Shown here piece after piece: positions 23,650 to 33,811 of a DNA stretch of 64,000 nucleotides (the stretch's first letter is position 1; each line of letters starts with the position of its first letter). The notes below the pieces were generated by a model. The model saw nothing but the letters and a program-made list of their open reading frames with translations. It did no database searches and had not been told where the DNA came from. Where the stretch lies: positions 164,298,296 through 164,362,295 of the forward strand of contig NC_089492.1 of assembly GCF_036850765.1 (NCBI RefSeq), written 5' to 3'. The position numbers and the translations under genes are program-made. The DNA is from Saccopteryx bilineata (Eukaryota; Chordata; Mammalia; Chiroptera; Emballonuridae).

Positions 23650-23806
23650 GATATTAGGAGAGAGAGAGAGAAAAAAGCATTGATTTGTTATTCCACTTAT
23701 TTATGCACCCATTGGTTGAATTGTACGTGCCCTGACTGGGATTGAACCTGCAACTTTGGTATATTGGGGTGATGCTCTAACCAGCTGAGCTACCAGACCA
23801 GGGCAG
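23650..23806 (-). mobile_element. Short old SINE
   Basis: Reverse copy with GAGAGAGAGAGAAAAAAGCATTG and head TACCAGACCAGGGC. It sits at or near the junction of the twin-primed L1. Confidence 0.75.
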
Positions 23807-23895
23807 AAGTGGATATTTAACTTTACAAGTTAAGAATAAAAACCAATGTTCCTCCTCAACATAGATGCAAAAATTATTTTTAAAAAATCTCAGCA

Positions 23896-24118
23896 GCCTG
23901 ACCTGTGGTGGCACAGTGGATAAAGCGTCAACCTGGAAATGCTGAGGTCGCCGGTTCGAAACCCTGGGCTTGCCTGGTCAAGGCACATATGGGAGTCGAT
24001 GCTTCCAGCTCCTCCCCCCCTTCTCTCTCTCTGTCTCTCCTCTCTCTCTCTGTCTCTCCCTCTCCTCTCTAAAATGAATAAATAAATAAAAAATACATTA
24101 AAAAAAAGAATCTCTAAA
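23896..24118 (+). mobile_element. Rhin-1-like SINE, short form
   Basis: Starts GCCTGACCTGTGGTGGCACA, has box B-like GGTTCGAAACC, a CT-rich run and A tail. Target duplication AAAAAATCTCAGCA at 23882-23895 and about 24119-24132. Confidence 0.93.
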
Positions 24119-24283
24119 AAAAAATCTCAGCAGATCTAATCCAACAATATAGGAAAGATAGGTTATCATGACTAGGTGGAATTTATTCCAGAAACTCGAC
24201 ATTCATTTTTACCAATCTTAATGTAATTTACCATATTAACAGTAAAAAAGATATAGGCATTTCAATGGATATAAACAGCCATT

Positions 24284-24678
24284 TCTTTTTTCTTTCTTTT
24301 TTTTTTTTTTTGTATTTTTCCGAAGTTAGAAGTTGGGAGGCAGTCAGGCAGACTCTCGCATGCGCCTGAGACTGGGATCCACCTGGCATGCCCACCAGGG
24401 GGCAACAATGCTCTTCCCATCTGGGGCACTGCTCTGTTGTGGCTGGAGCCATTCTAGCGCCTGAGACGAAGGCCATGGAGCCATCCTCAGTGCCTGAGCT
24501 AACTTTGTTCCAGTGGAGCCTTGGCTGCGGGAGGGGAAGAGAGAGGTAGAGAGAAAGGAGAGGGGGAAGGGTGAAGAAGCAGATGGATGCTTCTCCTGTG
24601 TGCCCTGGCCAGTAATCAAACCCTGGGATTTCCACATGCCGGGCTGATGCTCTACCACTGAGCCAACTGGCCAGAGCT
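24284..24678 (-). mobile_element. VES-like SINE
   Basis: Reverse copy; T run at left, head AACTGGCCAGAGC at right. Target duplication AGCCATT at 24277-24283 and 24679-24685. Confidence 0.92.
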
Positions 24679-24685
24679 AGCCATT

Positions 24686-25091
24686 CCTTTTTTATGTTTA
24701 AATTTTTATTTTTCAATTAAAGTTTATATTCAATATTTGTTTTTTTCTTTTTTTTATGCCTTGACTGGGGGGGTTTAAGCCAAACCAGTGATCCCATGCT
24801 CACGCTGGTGGCCCTGTGTTAAAGCTGGTGAGCCTGTGCTCAAGCCAGATGAGCCTGTTCTCAAGCCGGCAACCTCAGGGTTTTAAACCTGAGTCCTCAG
24901 TGTTCTAGGCCAACACTCTACCCACTGTGCCACCACTGGTAAGGCTCAGTATTTATTTGTATTAGTTTCAGGTGTACATCATAGTGGTTAAATAATCATG
25001 TACTTTACAAAGTGGTTCCCCAGTATTTCAGGTACCCACCTGCCACCATACATAATTATTAAAGTATTATTGACTGTATCCTCTATGCTGT
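24686..25091 (-). mobile_element. L1 3' end
   Basis: Reverse L1 3' UTR: TTAGTTTCAGGTGTACATCATAGTGG and following sequence match the L1 3' end at 43680-43890. A Rhin-1-like SINE (24743-24947) interrupts it. Abruptly followed at about 25092 by L1 in the opposite orientation. Confidence 0.82.
24743..24947 (-). mobile_element. Rhin-1-like SINE, truncated
   Basis: Reverse fragment with TGCCTTGACTGGGGGG, repeated CTCAAGCC blocks and CCACCACTGGTAAGGC head; lacks the tail-proximal GA-rich part. Confidence 0.82.
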
Positions 25092-25966
25092 TCTTGAAGT
25101 TCTAAACACAGCAATCAGACAAGAAGAAGAAATAAAAGGCATCCAAACCACAAAGGAAGAAATAAAACTGTCATTACTTGCAGATGACATGATACTGTAT
25201 TTAGAGAACCCTAAAGATTCCATATATATATACACACACACACAAAAATACTAGAACTGGGAAATGAATTCAATAAACTAACAAGATACAAAACACTCAG
25301 AAATCAGTTACATTTTATATATCAATGATGAACTATCAGAAAGGGAAACTAAGAAAACAATCCCATTTACAATTTAATCAAAACAAAATAACAAAAAAAC
25401 CCTAGGAATAAATTTAACTAAGAAGGTAAAAGACCTATACTCAGAAAATGACAAGACACTGAAGAAGATACAAATAAGTGGAAATATATATCATATTCAT
25501 GGATAGTAAACATTAACATCATTAAAATGTCCACACTACCCAAAGCAATCAATAATTCAATGTAGCCTGACCAGGTGGTGGTGCAATAGATAGAACATTG
25601 ACCTGGGATGCTGAGGCCCTAGGTTCAAAACCCTGAGATCACTGGCTTGGGCACAGGCTCACTGCCTTGAGTGCAGGGTCACCAGCTTGAATGTGGGATT
25701 ATAGACATGACCTGATGGTGGCTGGCTTGAAGCCAAGGTCACTGGCTTGAGCAAGGGGTCACTGGCTTAGCTGGAGACCTCCCTCTGCAGTTAAGGCTTG
25801 TATGAGAAACAATCAATGAACAACTAAAGCGCTGCAACTACCAGTTGATACTTCTCTCCTCTCTCCCTTCCTGTCTGTCTGTGTTTCTCTCTCTCACTCA
25901 CTAAAAAATAAAATAAAATAAAAATAAAATAATTCAACACAATTCCTATCAAAATATCATCAATGT
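25092..25966 (+). mobile_element. L1 ORF2 segment in inverted orientation
   Basis: Plus-strand RT coding: [12 protein letters not shown].., then [16 protein letters not shown] with the catalytic Asp pair, continuing to a region equivalent to KFNTIPIKI. It is interrupted by a SINE (25561-25927). It lies between two reverse-oriented L1 parts. Confidence 0.82.
25561..25927 (+). mobile_element. Rhin-1-like SINE, long form
   Basis: Begins TGTAGCCTGACCAGGTGGTG, has serial GGTCACTGGCTTGA blocks and an A-rich tail (AAAAT)n. Target duplication AATAATTCAA at 25551-25560 and 25928-25937. Confidence 0.92.
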
Positions 25967-26400
25967 TTGCTCTATATATTTAGTGCCCCTATGTAGGGTG
26001 CATAAATGTTTACAAGGGTTATATCCTCTTGTTGAATATAGCATTATATAATGTCCTTTTTTGTCTCTTATTATAGTTTTTGTTTTAAAATCTACTTTGC
26101 CTGATATAAGAATTACTACCCAGCTTTTTTTTTCCATTTTCATTTGCATAAAATATCTTTTTTCATCCCTTTACTTTCAGTCTCTGTGTGTCTTTCAATC
26201 TGAAGTGGATCTCTTGTAGACAGCATATATAGCTCTAAAGTGATTATTGGCAGGTATGTAATTATTGCCATTTATTATTTATATTTATGATTCTTCCCTT
26301 CCCTTCTTCTTAAAGATGTTCATTTCTTGTAATACTGACTTAGTGGTGATGATCTCCTTTAGATTTTTTTTGTCTGAGGAGCTCTTTATCTCTCCTTCAG

Positions 26401-26763
26401 TTTTTTTTTTTTTTTTTTTTTTTTTTTCTTAAGTGAGAAGTGGAGAGGCTCCCAGCTGGAATCTATGTGGCAAACCCCCAATGGGATGATGTTCTGCCCT
26501 TCTGGGGTCATTGCTCCTTGCTCAGCAACTGAGATATTTTAGTGCCTGAGGCAGAGGCCATGGAGCCATCCCCAGTGCCCGGGGCCAACTTGCTCCAACT
26601 GAGCCATGGCTGCAAGAGGGGAAGAGAGAGATCAAGAGAGAAGAAAGAGGGAGAGAGGTGGAGAAGTAGATGGTCTCCTCTCCTGTGTGTCCTGAATGGG
26701 AATCAAACCTGGTACATCCACATACTGGGCCAGTGCTCTACCACTGAGCCAACCTGTCAGGGC
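26401..26763 (-). mobile_element. VES-like SINE
   Basis: Reverse copy with a 27-T run at left and AACCTGTCAGGGC head at right, within the L1 ORF1 relic. Confidence 0.9.
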
Positions 26764-26982
26764 TTCATTCAATTTTAAATTATAGATTTTCTGGATATTA
26801 TAGGCTTGGTAGTAGTTCCTTGCTTTTCATCTCTTTGAATATTTTGTGCCAGTTCATTCTGGCCTGAAAAGTTACTGCTAAGAAGTCAACTGACCATCTT
26901 ATGGGAGCTCCATTTTAGGTAGCCATCTTTCTCTTGCTGCTTTTAAAATGCTCTTTGCCCTGCTTTTAAAGTTTTCTCTTAG

Positions 26983-27200
26983 GCCACTTACCTCAGTTGG
27001 TTAGAGCATTGTCCTGCTACTCCAAGGTTACAGGTTTGATCCCTGGCCAGGGCACATAAAAGAATTAACCAATGAATGCATAATTAAGTGGAACAACAAA
27101 TCAATGTTTCTCTCTCTCTCTCTTTCTTTCTCTCTCTCTCTCTCTCCCCCCCCCCTTCTTACTCTCCCTCCCTCTCTTCCACCTCTTTAAAATCAATTTA
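26983..27200 (+). mobile_element. Old short SINE with long CT run
   Basis: TCAGTTGGTTAGAGCATTG head, box B-like GGTTTGATCCC, then a CT-rich stretch around 27110-27180 and an A-rich tail. Confidence 0.8.
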
Positions 27201-27207
27201 AAAAATT

Positions 27208-27297
27208 CTCTCCTTTTGTGCTCTGACTGGAAATCAAGCCCACAACTTTGGTGTAATGGGATAACACTCTAACCAACTGAGCTACCTGGCCAGAGTT
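27208..27297 (-). mobile_element. SINE head fragment, reverse
   Basis: TGTGCTCTGACTGGAAATCAAG..ACCAACTGAGCTACCTGGCC: only the tRNA-like part remains. Confidence 0.75.
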
Positions 27298-29399
27298 TAT
27301 ATGTCTATTTTCTTTACCAGATTAGAGAAGTTTTTAGTCATTATTTTTTTCAATAGGTTCTCAATCCCTTGCTCTGTCTCTTTTCTTCTTCTGATTCCCT
27401 TATGTGAATGTTGTGACAATTGATGTTGTCCCAGAGGTCCCTTAAACTATCCTCATTTTTTTTCTGTGTCCTTTTTTATGTTTACTATCCTTCACTGAAG
27501 TTCTCACTAAGTTACTTGAACATCTTTATAATCAGTGCTTTGAACTCTATATTTGGTAGTTTGCTTGCCTCCATTTCATTTAGTTCTTTTTCTGGAGATT
27601 TATCCTGTTCTTTCATTTAAGACATGTTTCTTTGTTTCCCCAATTTGGCTGCTTCTTTGTTTTATTTCTATGTATTATTACTTCTGCTGTGTCTCCCAGT
27701 TTTGTCAAAGTGGCCTAAGTAATAGGTTTCCTGTGGGGTTCAGCCAGGTGCTCCAGGGTTGTCCCTTGTGTGGGTATGCTCTCCTGTTATAGTTGAACCT
27801 TGATTGCTATTAGCATGTCAGTAGGTGGGACTGACCTTCAGGCTGGCTGGCTGTGAGGATTGGTCATGTTCAAAGCATATGAGCTGCTGTGCAGGGACTG
27901 ACACCATTGTGTGGGACTTTTCCCAGTGAGGTCTGGTGCTGAGACCATTCTCTGGTTGTGCCTCTACTAGAACTAATCAGGTGGTCTTATGTTCTGGTCT
28001 AAAGCCAGCGACTGGTTATGTTGGTTCTGGGGCCTCTTAGGAGGGACTCCAGTGCAGATCAATATCAGAAGCTGCCTGTGACTGACCTGTTAGAAGCTAC
28101 AAAGCAATCACAGTTTGTAGCTGCCTGCGCTGGACCTGGATTCATGTGAGAGCGGCCACATTGCAAACAGAATCTGGCTACCACCAGTACTCTGCCTGGG
28201 GCAGGTCAGCAAAAGGCACAAGGCATGCTGAGTTCTACCACTAGCTGCCTGAAGGGTTAGCCACTGAAAGAGCCTTGTGTGGTACAGGAGTTACGTGAGG
28301 CAGGGTCTCTGAGAGTCACTGAGAGGCCACCGCCTACCTGTGGCCTGGGACCTTTGGGTGGGGCAGGGTTTCAGTGAGTCCTCAGGATGGTGTTTGTGGA
28401 GTTCACCAGAATCATACAGATTCAGGTTTGGCCATGTAGGGAGAGGGCTCAGCCCAGGAAAATGACAGTGGTCCCTCAGTCCTTGCCCTGAGGCCAAACA
28501 GCTCAGTTTCTCCCTAAATGTTTCTGGCACCTCTTAGCTCCACTGAAACTCCTGGAGAGTTTTTTAAAGAAAGACTGCTGCACAGGTCTAGGCCAGCTGA
28601 CTACCTGGAAAAAGCCTGTGGCATTATGAGCATTGGGAGGGTCATGGTCTCAGGAAGTCTTAGGGTGGAGCGAGTGGAGTTCACCAAGCTGATGCAGATT
28701 CAGATTTAACTGTGTTGGGGGAAAGCTCAACACAAGAAAGATGTCACCTATGTGTGCTGCATTGGAGGAGAACTCAACATAGGGGCCATGGCAGCTGTCC
28801 AGTCCTTTCCCTGAAGCCACACAACTCAGTTTCATCTTGTATATCTTTGGCAGCTCGTGACCTACTGTCCCTCCATTGGAGCCCAGGGTGAGTGCCTAGT
28901 GGTGAGAGTCTGTGTATGGGCCCTTTAAGAGGACACCTGGGCTTCCAGCAGTCTTCTATCTTACCTAGACATACAGAACTTTCTAATTTTCACAACCAGA
29001 TGTTCTGTGAGCTCTTTTCCCCTGGCCAGAGTACTACTGCTCTGGGCTGGGGAGCCAGGGGTGGGATGAGCCCAGGGTGGGTGTGGGCTCTGCCCCTTGT
29101 ACCAGTCTCAATGTGGCTTCTTCTTTATATCCTTAGTTATAAGACTTATGTTCATCTAGTCCTCAGATGGTCTCTAGGTTGATTGTTCTATAATTAAGTT
29201 GTAATTTTATGTGGTCATTGGAAGAAGTGAACACAGCGTCCACTTACTCCACGTAAAGCATACACCCATCTTGTATGCTTATTTTTTTTCCTTTCAATGA
29301 TTCTAGATTTTCTTTTCCTTAAAAAAAAAAGAAAGAAAGATAAAGAAAACAAAAACAACCATAAAAAGACTTTGATTGAGCTTTGATGAAAATGGTTTT

Positions 29400-29644
29400 T
29401 TTTATAGGATATGCTTTATTTATTTAAAATCCTTTTTTAAATTTATTTTTTATTTTTTATTTATTCATTTTAGAGAGGAGAGGGAGAGACAGAGAGAGAA
29501 AAGAGAGACAGAGAGAGAGAAGGGGGAGGAGCTGGAAGCATCAACTCCCATATGTGCCTTGACCAGGCAAGCCCAGGGTTTCGAACCGGCGACCTCAGCA
29601 TTTCCAGGTCGATGCTTTATCCACTGCACCACCACAGGTCAGGC
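29400..29644 (-). mobile_element. Rhin-1-like SINE, short form
   Basis: Reverse copy with CCACCACAGGTCAGGC head. Target duplication TGAAAATGGTTTT at 29387-29399 and 29645-29657. Confidence 0.93.
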
Positions 29645-29657
29645 TGAAAATGGTTTT

Positions 29658-30221
29658 GGGTTTTCCAAATTATCATATCATGTGTGAAATTTCATTTGTT
29701 TTAGAATAATAAGCTGCATTATTAAATTCTAACTTTGTGGGATTTGCTTTCAATTCATAGTACAAAATACCTTAAGGCCAACACAGAGAGATAAATAAAT
29801 TAAAAGATAAATAAATTAAAATAAATTCTTGGTCATATGCTGGGGCATGACCAAGAATCTATCAAAAAAAACCATCAGTTAGCTAATATTTAGGTTAATA
29901 AAAATGAGTGAATGGCACATTTCAAAAGAGAATCTGGCACACTATTCAAATAACAAAGACTTAAAGCTCAGTGCCCAGAACAACTGACACACGTGTTCAC
30001 AGAAGGGGGGCTTTTGTTTCCTGTGTGTGCTCATATATACCCACATTACCCATAGAGTATCTGCTCCAGGAAAGTGGAGCCAATAAAAGACATAACATGC
30101 ACAAGTAACCTTAGTGTCCAAATGGAAACAATACCATATTTTAGCATGCTCTAATTTCCCTAATATTCTAATCTATAACATGATTTTGTCTCATTGCTAT
30201 ATAAACCTTGACTTTGTAATC
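29658..30221. other. Intergenic sequence, no recognised feature
   Basis: AT-rich; contains a short ATAAATTAAAA repeat near 29790-29825 and the mirrored pair ATTCTTGGTCATATGC / GGGCATGACCAAGAAT near 29825-29860. Confidence 0.5.
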
Positions 30222-30410
30222 TCCAACTAAATACTGCAACCAAAATGTATAGCTTGACTATAATCTCAACAAGAAACTTCTTGATGGATTTTAACTTTCT
30301 AAAGAATGTTTTTTTGGTAGTAATTAAAAGCAAATTATGGAGAGGGAGAGCTTAGGCAGTATATTCTACACTACAGAATGGTCTTATAAAGGTACTACTT
30401 TTCACTCCCT
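30222..30410 (+). repeat. Left arm of a long inverted duplication
   Basis: About 189 bp, inverted relative to 31940-32123. By eye the arms differ by about four substitutions and one 5-bp indel (ACTAC). The arms match no transposon I recognise. Confidence 0.9.
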
Positions 30411-30430
30411 AAAAAATTTAGATAAATTTA

Positions 30431-30503
30431 GAAAATCTAAATAAATTTATTTAGAAAATCTAAATAAATTTATTTAGAAAATCTAAATAAATTTAGATTT
30501 TCT
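30431..30503. repeat. 23-bp AT-rich tandem repeat, self-complementary
   Basis: Unit GAAAATCTAAATAAATTTATTTA occurs three times (the third partial) and ends in a perfect AT-rich palindrome. It directly follows the left arm of the inverted duplication. Confidence 0.88.
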
Positions 30504-30637
30504 GTTGTGCTGCCATAAATAAGTGTTCTGGATTCTTTGTCCTTCTTCTAAAGAAAATAATAGCCTCTTTCTGAATGGTGAGGGTGGATCTCTAACTCTT
30601 CAGCATGATCTTGGATTGTAGGAAGATTCAGGAGTCT

Positions 30638-30686
30638 GTATCAGTTATCTATTGCTGCATAGCAAATCACCCCAAATTTTAGTGGC
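30638..30686. repeat. Ancient mammalian repeat fragment, family unassigned
   Basis: TATCTATTGCTGCATAGCAA followed by ATCACCCCAAA. Related starts occur at 40240 and 59058. Old dispersed repeat. Confidence 0.65.
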
Positions 30687-31020
30687 TGTAATGGTTAATT
30701 CTATGTGTCAGCATGATTGGATCACAGAGTGCCCAGATATTTAGCTAAACATTATTTCTGGGTAAGTCTGTGAGGGTGTTTCCAGATGAAATTAGCTTTT
30801 GAAATCAGTAAACTGAGTAAAGCAGAAAGATGGAGGAAGGGAAAATTTGCTCTCTCTGCCTGACTGCTTGAATTGGAATATAAGTTTTTTGACCAGATGG
30901 GTCCTCTGGTTGTCAGAACTCCAGCTTTTCTGAATGTCCAGTTTTCACACAACTGACCATGGGATTTCTCACCCTCCGTAATTGCATTAGTCAATCCCTT
31001 ATAATAAATATCTTTCTAAT
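30687..31020 (+). mobile_element. Ancient ERVL-type LTR relic (MLT2-like)
   Basis: Begins TGTAATGGTTAATTCTATGT, continues CCCAGATATTTAGCTAAACA and GTGAGGGTGTTTCCAGATGA, and ends near TTATAATAAATATCTT with a polyadenylation-like AATAAA. This matches my memory of MLT2 LTRs. Old, no internal retroviral genes nearby. The family name is from recall only. Confidence 0.6.
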
Positions 31021-31189
31021 ACCAAGATTGTGATTACCGGGGATGGGGGGGTCATCTTAAAGACTGCTTATCACCGTCAGCATCCACTACCTCAGTTCCT
31101 AGAAATTAGATGAAAAATGGGATTTTTTCCTTTCCTTTCTTCCTTCTAGAATAAGGCCACTTCAAATCAAGCACAAAAATCAAGAAGTG

Positions 31190-31378
31190 TAGCTAGGTGG
31201 TTCAGTGAATAAAGCATAATCCCAGTCTGCATTTGATCCTCAGTCTGGGCACACATGAGAAGCAACCAATGAGTGCACAGCTAAGTGGAACCATGAGTTG
31301 ATGCCTCTCTCTTTCTCTCTCTCCCTTCCTTCCCACTCCTCCTTCCACCTGACCCTTCCTCTCTCAAATGATAGGAAA
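31190..31378 (+). mobile_element. Old short SINE
   Basis: TAGCTAGGTGGTTCAGTGAA head, CAGTCTGGGCACACATGAG, CT-rich run and an AT-rich tail. Confidence 0.78.
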
Positions 31379-31384
31379 ATTTTA

Positions 31385-31604
31385 ATTAATTAATTAAGTG
31401 AGAGGCGGGAGGCAGAGATACAGACTCCCACATGTACCCTAATCAGGATCCACCCAGCAAGTCTCCTACCAGGAGGTGCTCTACCCATCTGGGGCCATTT
31501 CTCTGTTGCTCAGCAACCGAACTATTTTAGCACCTGAGGCAAGGCCATGGAGCCATCCTCAGTGGCCAGGGCCAACTTGTTCCAACTGAGCCAGGGCTGC
31601 AGAA

Positions 31605-31656
<52 letters not shown>

Positions 31657-31776
31657 AGAGGGGGAGGTGTGGAGAAGCAGATGGTCTCTTCTCCTGTGTG
31701 TGCTGGCCAGGAAGTGAAACTGGGTCTTCCATGTGCTAATCCCATGCTCTACCACTTAGCCAACTGGTCAAGGTTG
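31385..31776 (-). mobile_element. VES-like SINE carrying a (GA)n expansion
   Basis: Reverse copy; GTGAGAGGCGGGAGGCAGAG at left, head AGCCAACTGGTCAAGG at right. The GA run at about 31610-31653 is an expansion of the SINE's pyrimidine-rich middle. Confidence 0.88.
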
Positions 31777-31939
31777 TAGAAAATTTTATTTTAAAAATCA
31801 GGGAATGTAACCAGAACTAAGGCTGAAGACTTTGCCAAGCTATGTATGTCATGTTAAAGATTTTCACCTGTATCCTCAGAACAATAAAATCCCCAGACTT
31901 GGCCTTAGCCGAGAATATCTAAATTTATGGTGAAAATTA

Positions 31940-32123
31940 AGGGAGTGAAAAGTAGTACCTTTATAAGACCATTCTGTAGAATATACTGCCTAAGCTCTCC
32001 CTCTCCATAATTTGCTTTTAATTACTACTAAAACAACATTCTTTAGAAAGTTAAAATCCACCAAGAAGTTTCTTATTGAGATTATAGTCAAGCTATACAT
32101 TTTGGTTGCAGTATTTAGTTGGA
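31940..32123 (-). repeat. Right arm of a long inverted duplication
   Basis: Inverse of 30222-30410 at about 98% identity apart from one 5-bp indel. It ends directly against a SINE whose head looks truncated. Confidence 0.9.
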
Positions 32124-32430
32124 TAGGGATAGAGCGTCAGCCCAGCGATGGATATCCCAGGTTCAATTCCCGATCAAGGCACACAGGAGAAACGGCAATC
32201 TGCTTTTCTCCTCCTCCCTTTCTCCCTCCTCTCCCACTTCGCCTCCCACAGCTGGTGACTTGATTGGTCTGAGCATCAGCCTGGGCACTGAGGATAGCTT
32301 GGTTGATTTGAGCATCAGCCCCAGACAGGCTTTGCTGAGTGGATCCCAGTTGGGCACCTGTGGAAATCTGTCTCACTATCTCCCCTCTTCTCACTTAAAA
32401 AACAAACAACAACAAAAACCCAGACTCAAC
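32124..32430 (+). mobile_element. VES-like SINE variant, 5' truncated
   Basis: GATAGAGCGTCAGCCCAGCG, box B-like GGTTCAATTCCC and CAAGGCACACAGGAGAAA, with an unusual middle (GAGCATCAGC repeated) and A/C-rich tail. Starts at the edge of the inverted-duplication arm. Confidence 0.82.
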
Positions 32431-32618
32431 TTGTTCACTCAGCTCTGTAAGCATCTTTAGAAGACATTGCTGGCAGTGATTGGCTCTGGCTGTCTTCTTG
32501 GATGCCTTAAAGGTGAGGGGATCAAGTCCTGGACAGACAATATAACCTGTTTGCAGCACAAGAGGTACACTAGTTGGGAAGCTCTGCCTTAGTTGACCTG
32601 CTGCAAGACCACCTTGTA

Positions 32619-32742
32619 CAAGGCGGGGCAAAAGAGGTTTGTAGTTGTGCATATGCGAAACAGTTTATTCTTGTATTATTATTTATTAATTATTGTATTA
32701 TTTACTACACAAACAACTGTAAGCTTACTTTTGCCCACCCTG
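32619..32742. mobile_element. Mariner-type MITE
   Basis: Left end CAAGGCGGGGCAAAAGAGG and right end CTTACTTTTGCCCACCCTG are inverted copies of one TIR, bordered by TA (32617-32618, 32743-32744). The interior is AT-rich and palindromic (TTTATTAATTATTGTATTATT). 124 bp, no ORF. TIR resembles the GGGTGGGGCAAAAGTAGG mariner TIRs of bats. Confidence 0.82.
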
Positions 32743-32744
32743 TA

Positions 32745-33300
32745 TATTTAGTTTATTGATGGCCTCTAAGCCAGTATTCATTCACTAAAGATTGCCCAAG
32801 AAAAGCTTCTAGTTGATGTATCCATTGTCTCTCATAGGGACTACAATGTACAGTACTTGCAACCAATTTAAGTATGTTTGTAATATAAATTAGCAGAGCT
32901 GCACTCAGAACCCTCAGGGCTCTATAGAGCCAGGAACTGAGGGCAAATATGCAGTTAAAATAACTATTCATATTAATATTAATAAAAATAATAACTATTG
33001 ATTTTTTAAATTAGTAGCTTTCATAGTGTTTTTATTATTGCATCATTTCACTCAAAGTAATAATTAAAATGTTATAGTTTGGAGGGTTAACAGAATTTCA
33101 ACATGTAAAGTATATAAGGAGGTTTTCATTTCAAATTATATCTAGAATACTTAAGCTATATTTGAGACTAAATATTTAGATAGTAACAAAAATCTAAATG
33201 CCATACTTTATGTATTGCTAACATGTTATGCTGGTTAGATATTATAGTAATGCACATGAGCACAAGTTTACAGATGTCAGACATAATATGAAGTCAGCTA
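32745..33300. other. Intergenic sequence, no recognised feature
   Basis: AT-rich, no coding frame of note. Confidence 0.5.
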
Positions 33301-33811
33301 CAGTAACCCACTCCTTCCCCTGTACTTGAGGGATACATTCTAAGACCACATTGGATGCCTGAAATCATGGCTAGTACCCTAAATTGATACTATGTTTTTT
33401 CTTATACATACTTACATTTTCACTTCAAGGAAGCACTATATGGCTTCTCTTTGGCATACTTGAATTGCTAGCATTCTATTCTAGCCCTTTGGGGATGTTA
33501 TTAAATGAAATAAGGGTCCCTTGAACACAGCACCGTGATACCGTGGCAGTCAATCTGATAATTCAGACGGCTGTTGTGACTAACTGGCAAGTAGGGTATG
33601 CAGTGTGGATACACTGGATAAAGGGATCATTCGTATCCTGAGCAGATGGAGTGTGACAGCATGAGATTTCATCCATTAATAATGGCACACAGTTTAAAAC
33701 TTATGAATTGTTTATTTCTGGAACTTTCCATTTAATATTTTCAGACTGTAGTTGACCATGGATAACTAAAACCATGGAAAAAGAAATTGCAGGTGAGGGG
33801 CGGGGGCACTG
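33301..33811. mobile_element. MER2-like (Tigger-related) DNA transposon relic
   Basis: The left part reads CAGTAACCCACTCC..GGGATACATTCTAAGACC..TGGATGCCTGAAATCATGG, the right part TGTAGTTGACCATGGATAACTAAAACCATGGAAAAAG. Both ends fit MER2 in order and orientation. Left TA at 33299-33300; the right TA has decayed. No ORF. Confidence 0.78.

Larger units (their letters stand above)
16838..24278 (-). mobile_element. Old L1 relic with inverted 5' segment and many insertions
   Basis: The 3' end near 16838 reads TTCTTTATTGAGATATAATT in the minus-L1 sense. Reverse-oriented L1 sequence continues through 17221-19311, 19652-19740, 23071-23227 and 23564-23645. The last pieces match the ORF2 reverse-transcriptase region (TTATCAGGTTGAGGAAGTTC, compare the L1s elsewhere in the window). 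From about 23828 to 24278 L1 sequence is in the plus orientation and covers the immediately upstream part of ORF2. This is the arrangement left by twin priming. Inserted elements are listed separately. Confidence 0.8.
25967..29264 (-). mobile_element. Older L1: endonuclease region, ORF1 relic and long 5' UTR
   Basis: Reverse L1 corresponding to the start of ORF2 (25967-26280), ORF1 (about 26290-27700, frames destroyed) and a 5' UTR of about 1.5 kb to 29264, whose end resembles the L1 start near 57490. The 5' UTR contains at least two diverged monomers built around GTGGAGTTCACCA..CAGATTCAG. SINEs at 26401-26763 and 26983-27297 interrupt it. No open coding region survives. Confidence 0.8.

Noticed and set aside
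27208..27297. Inverted SINE pair 26983-27297 as a stable hairpin RNA gene
   Set aside because: Only the short tRNA-like heads are complementary and both are diverged; no evidence of a structured RNA.
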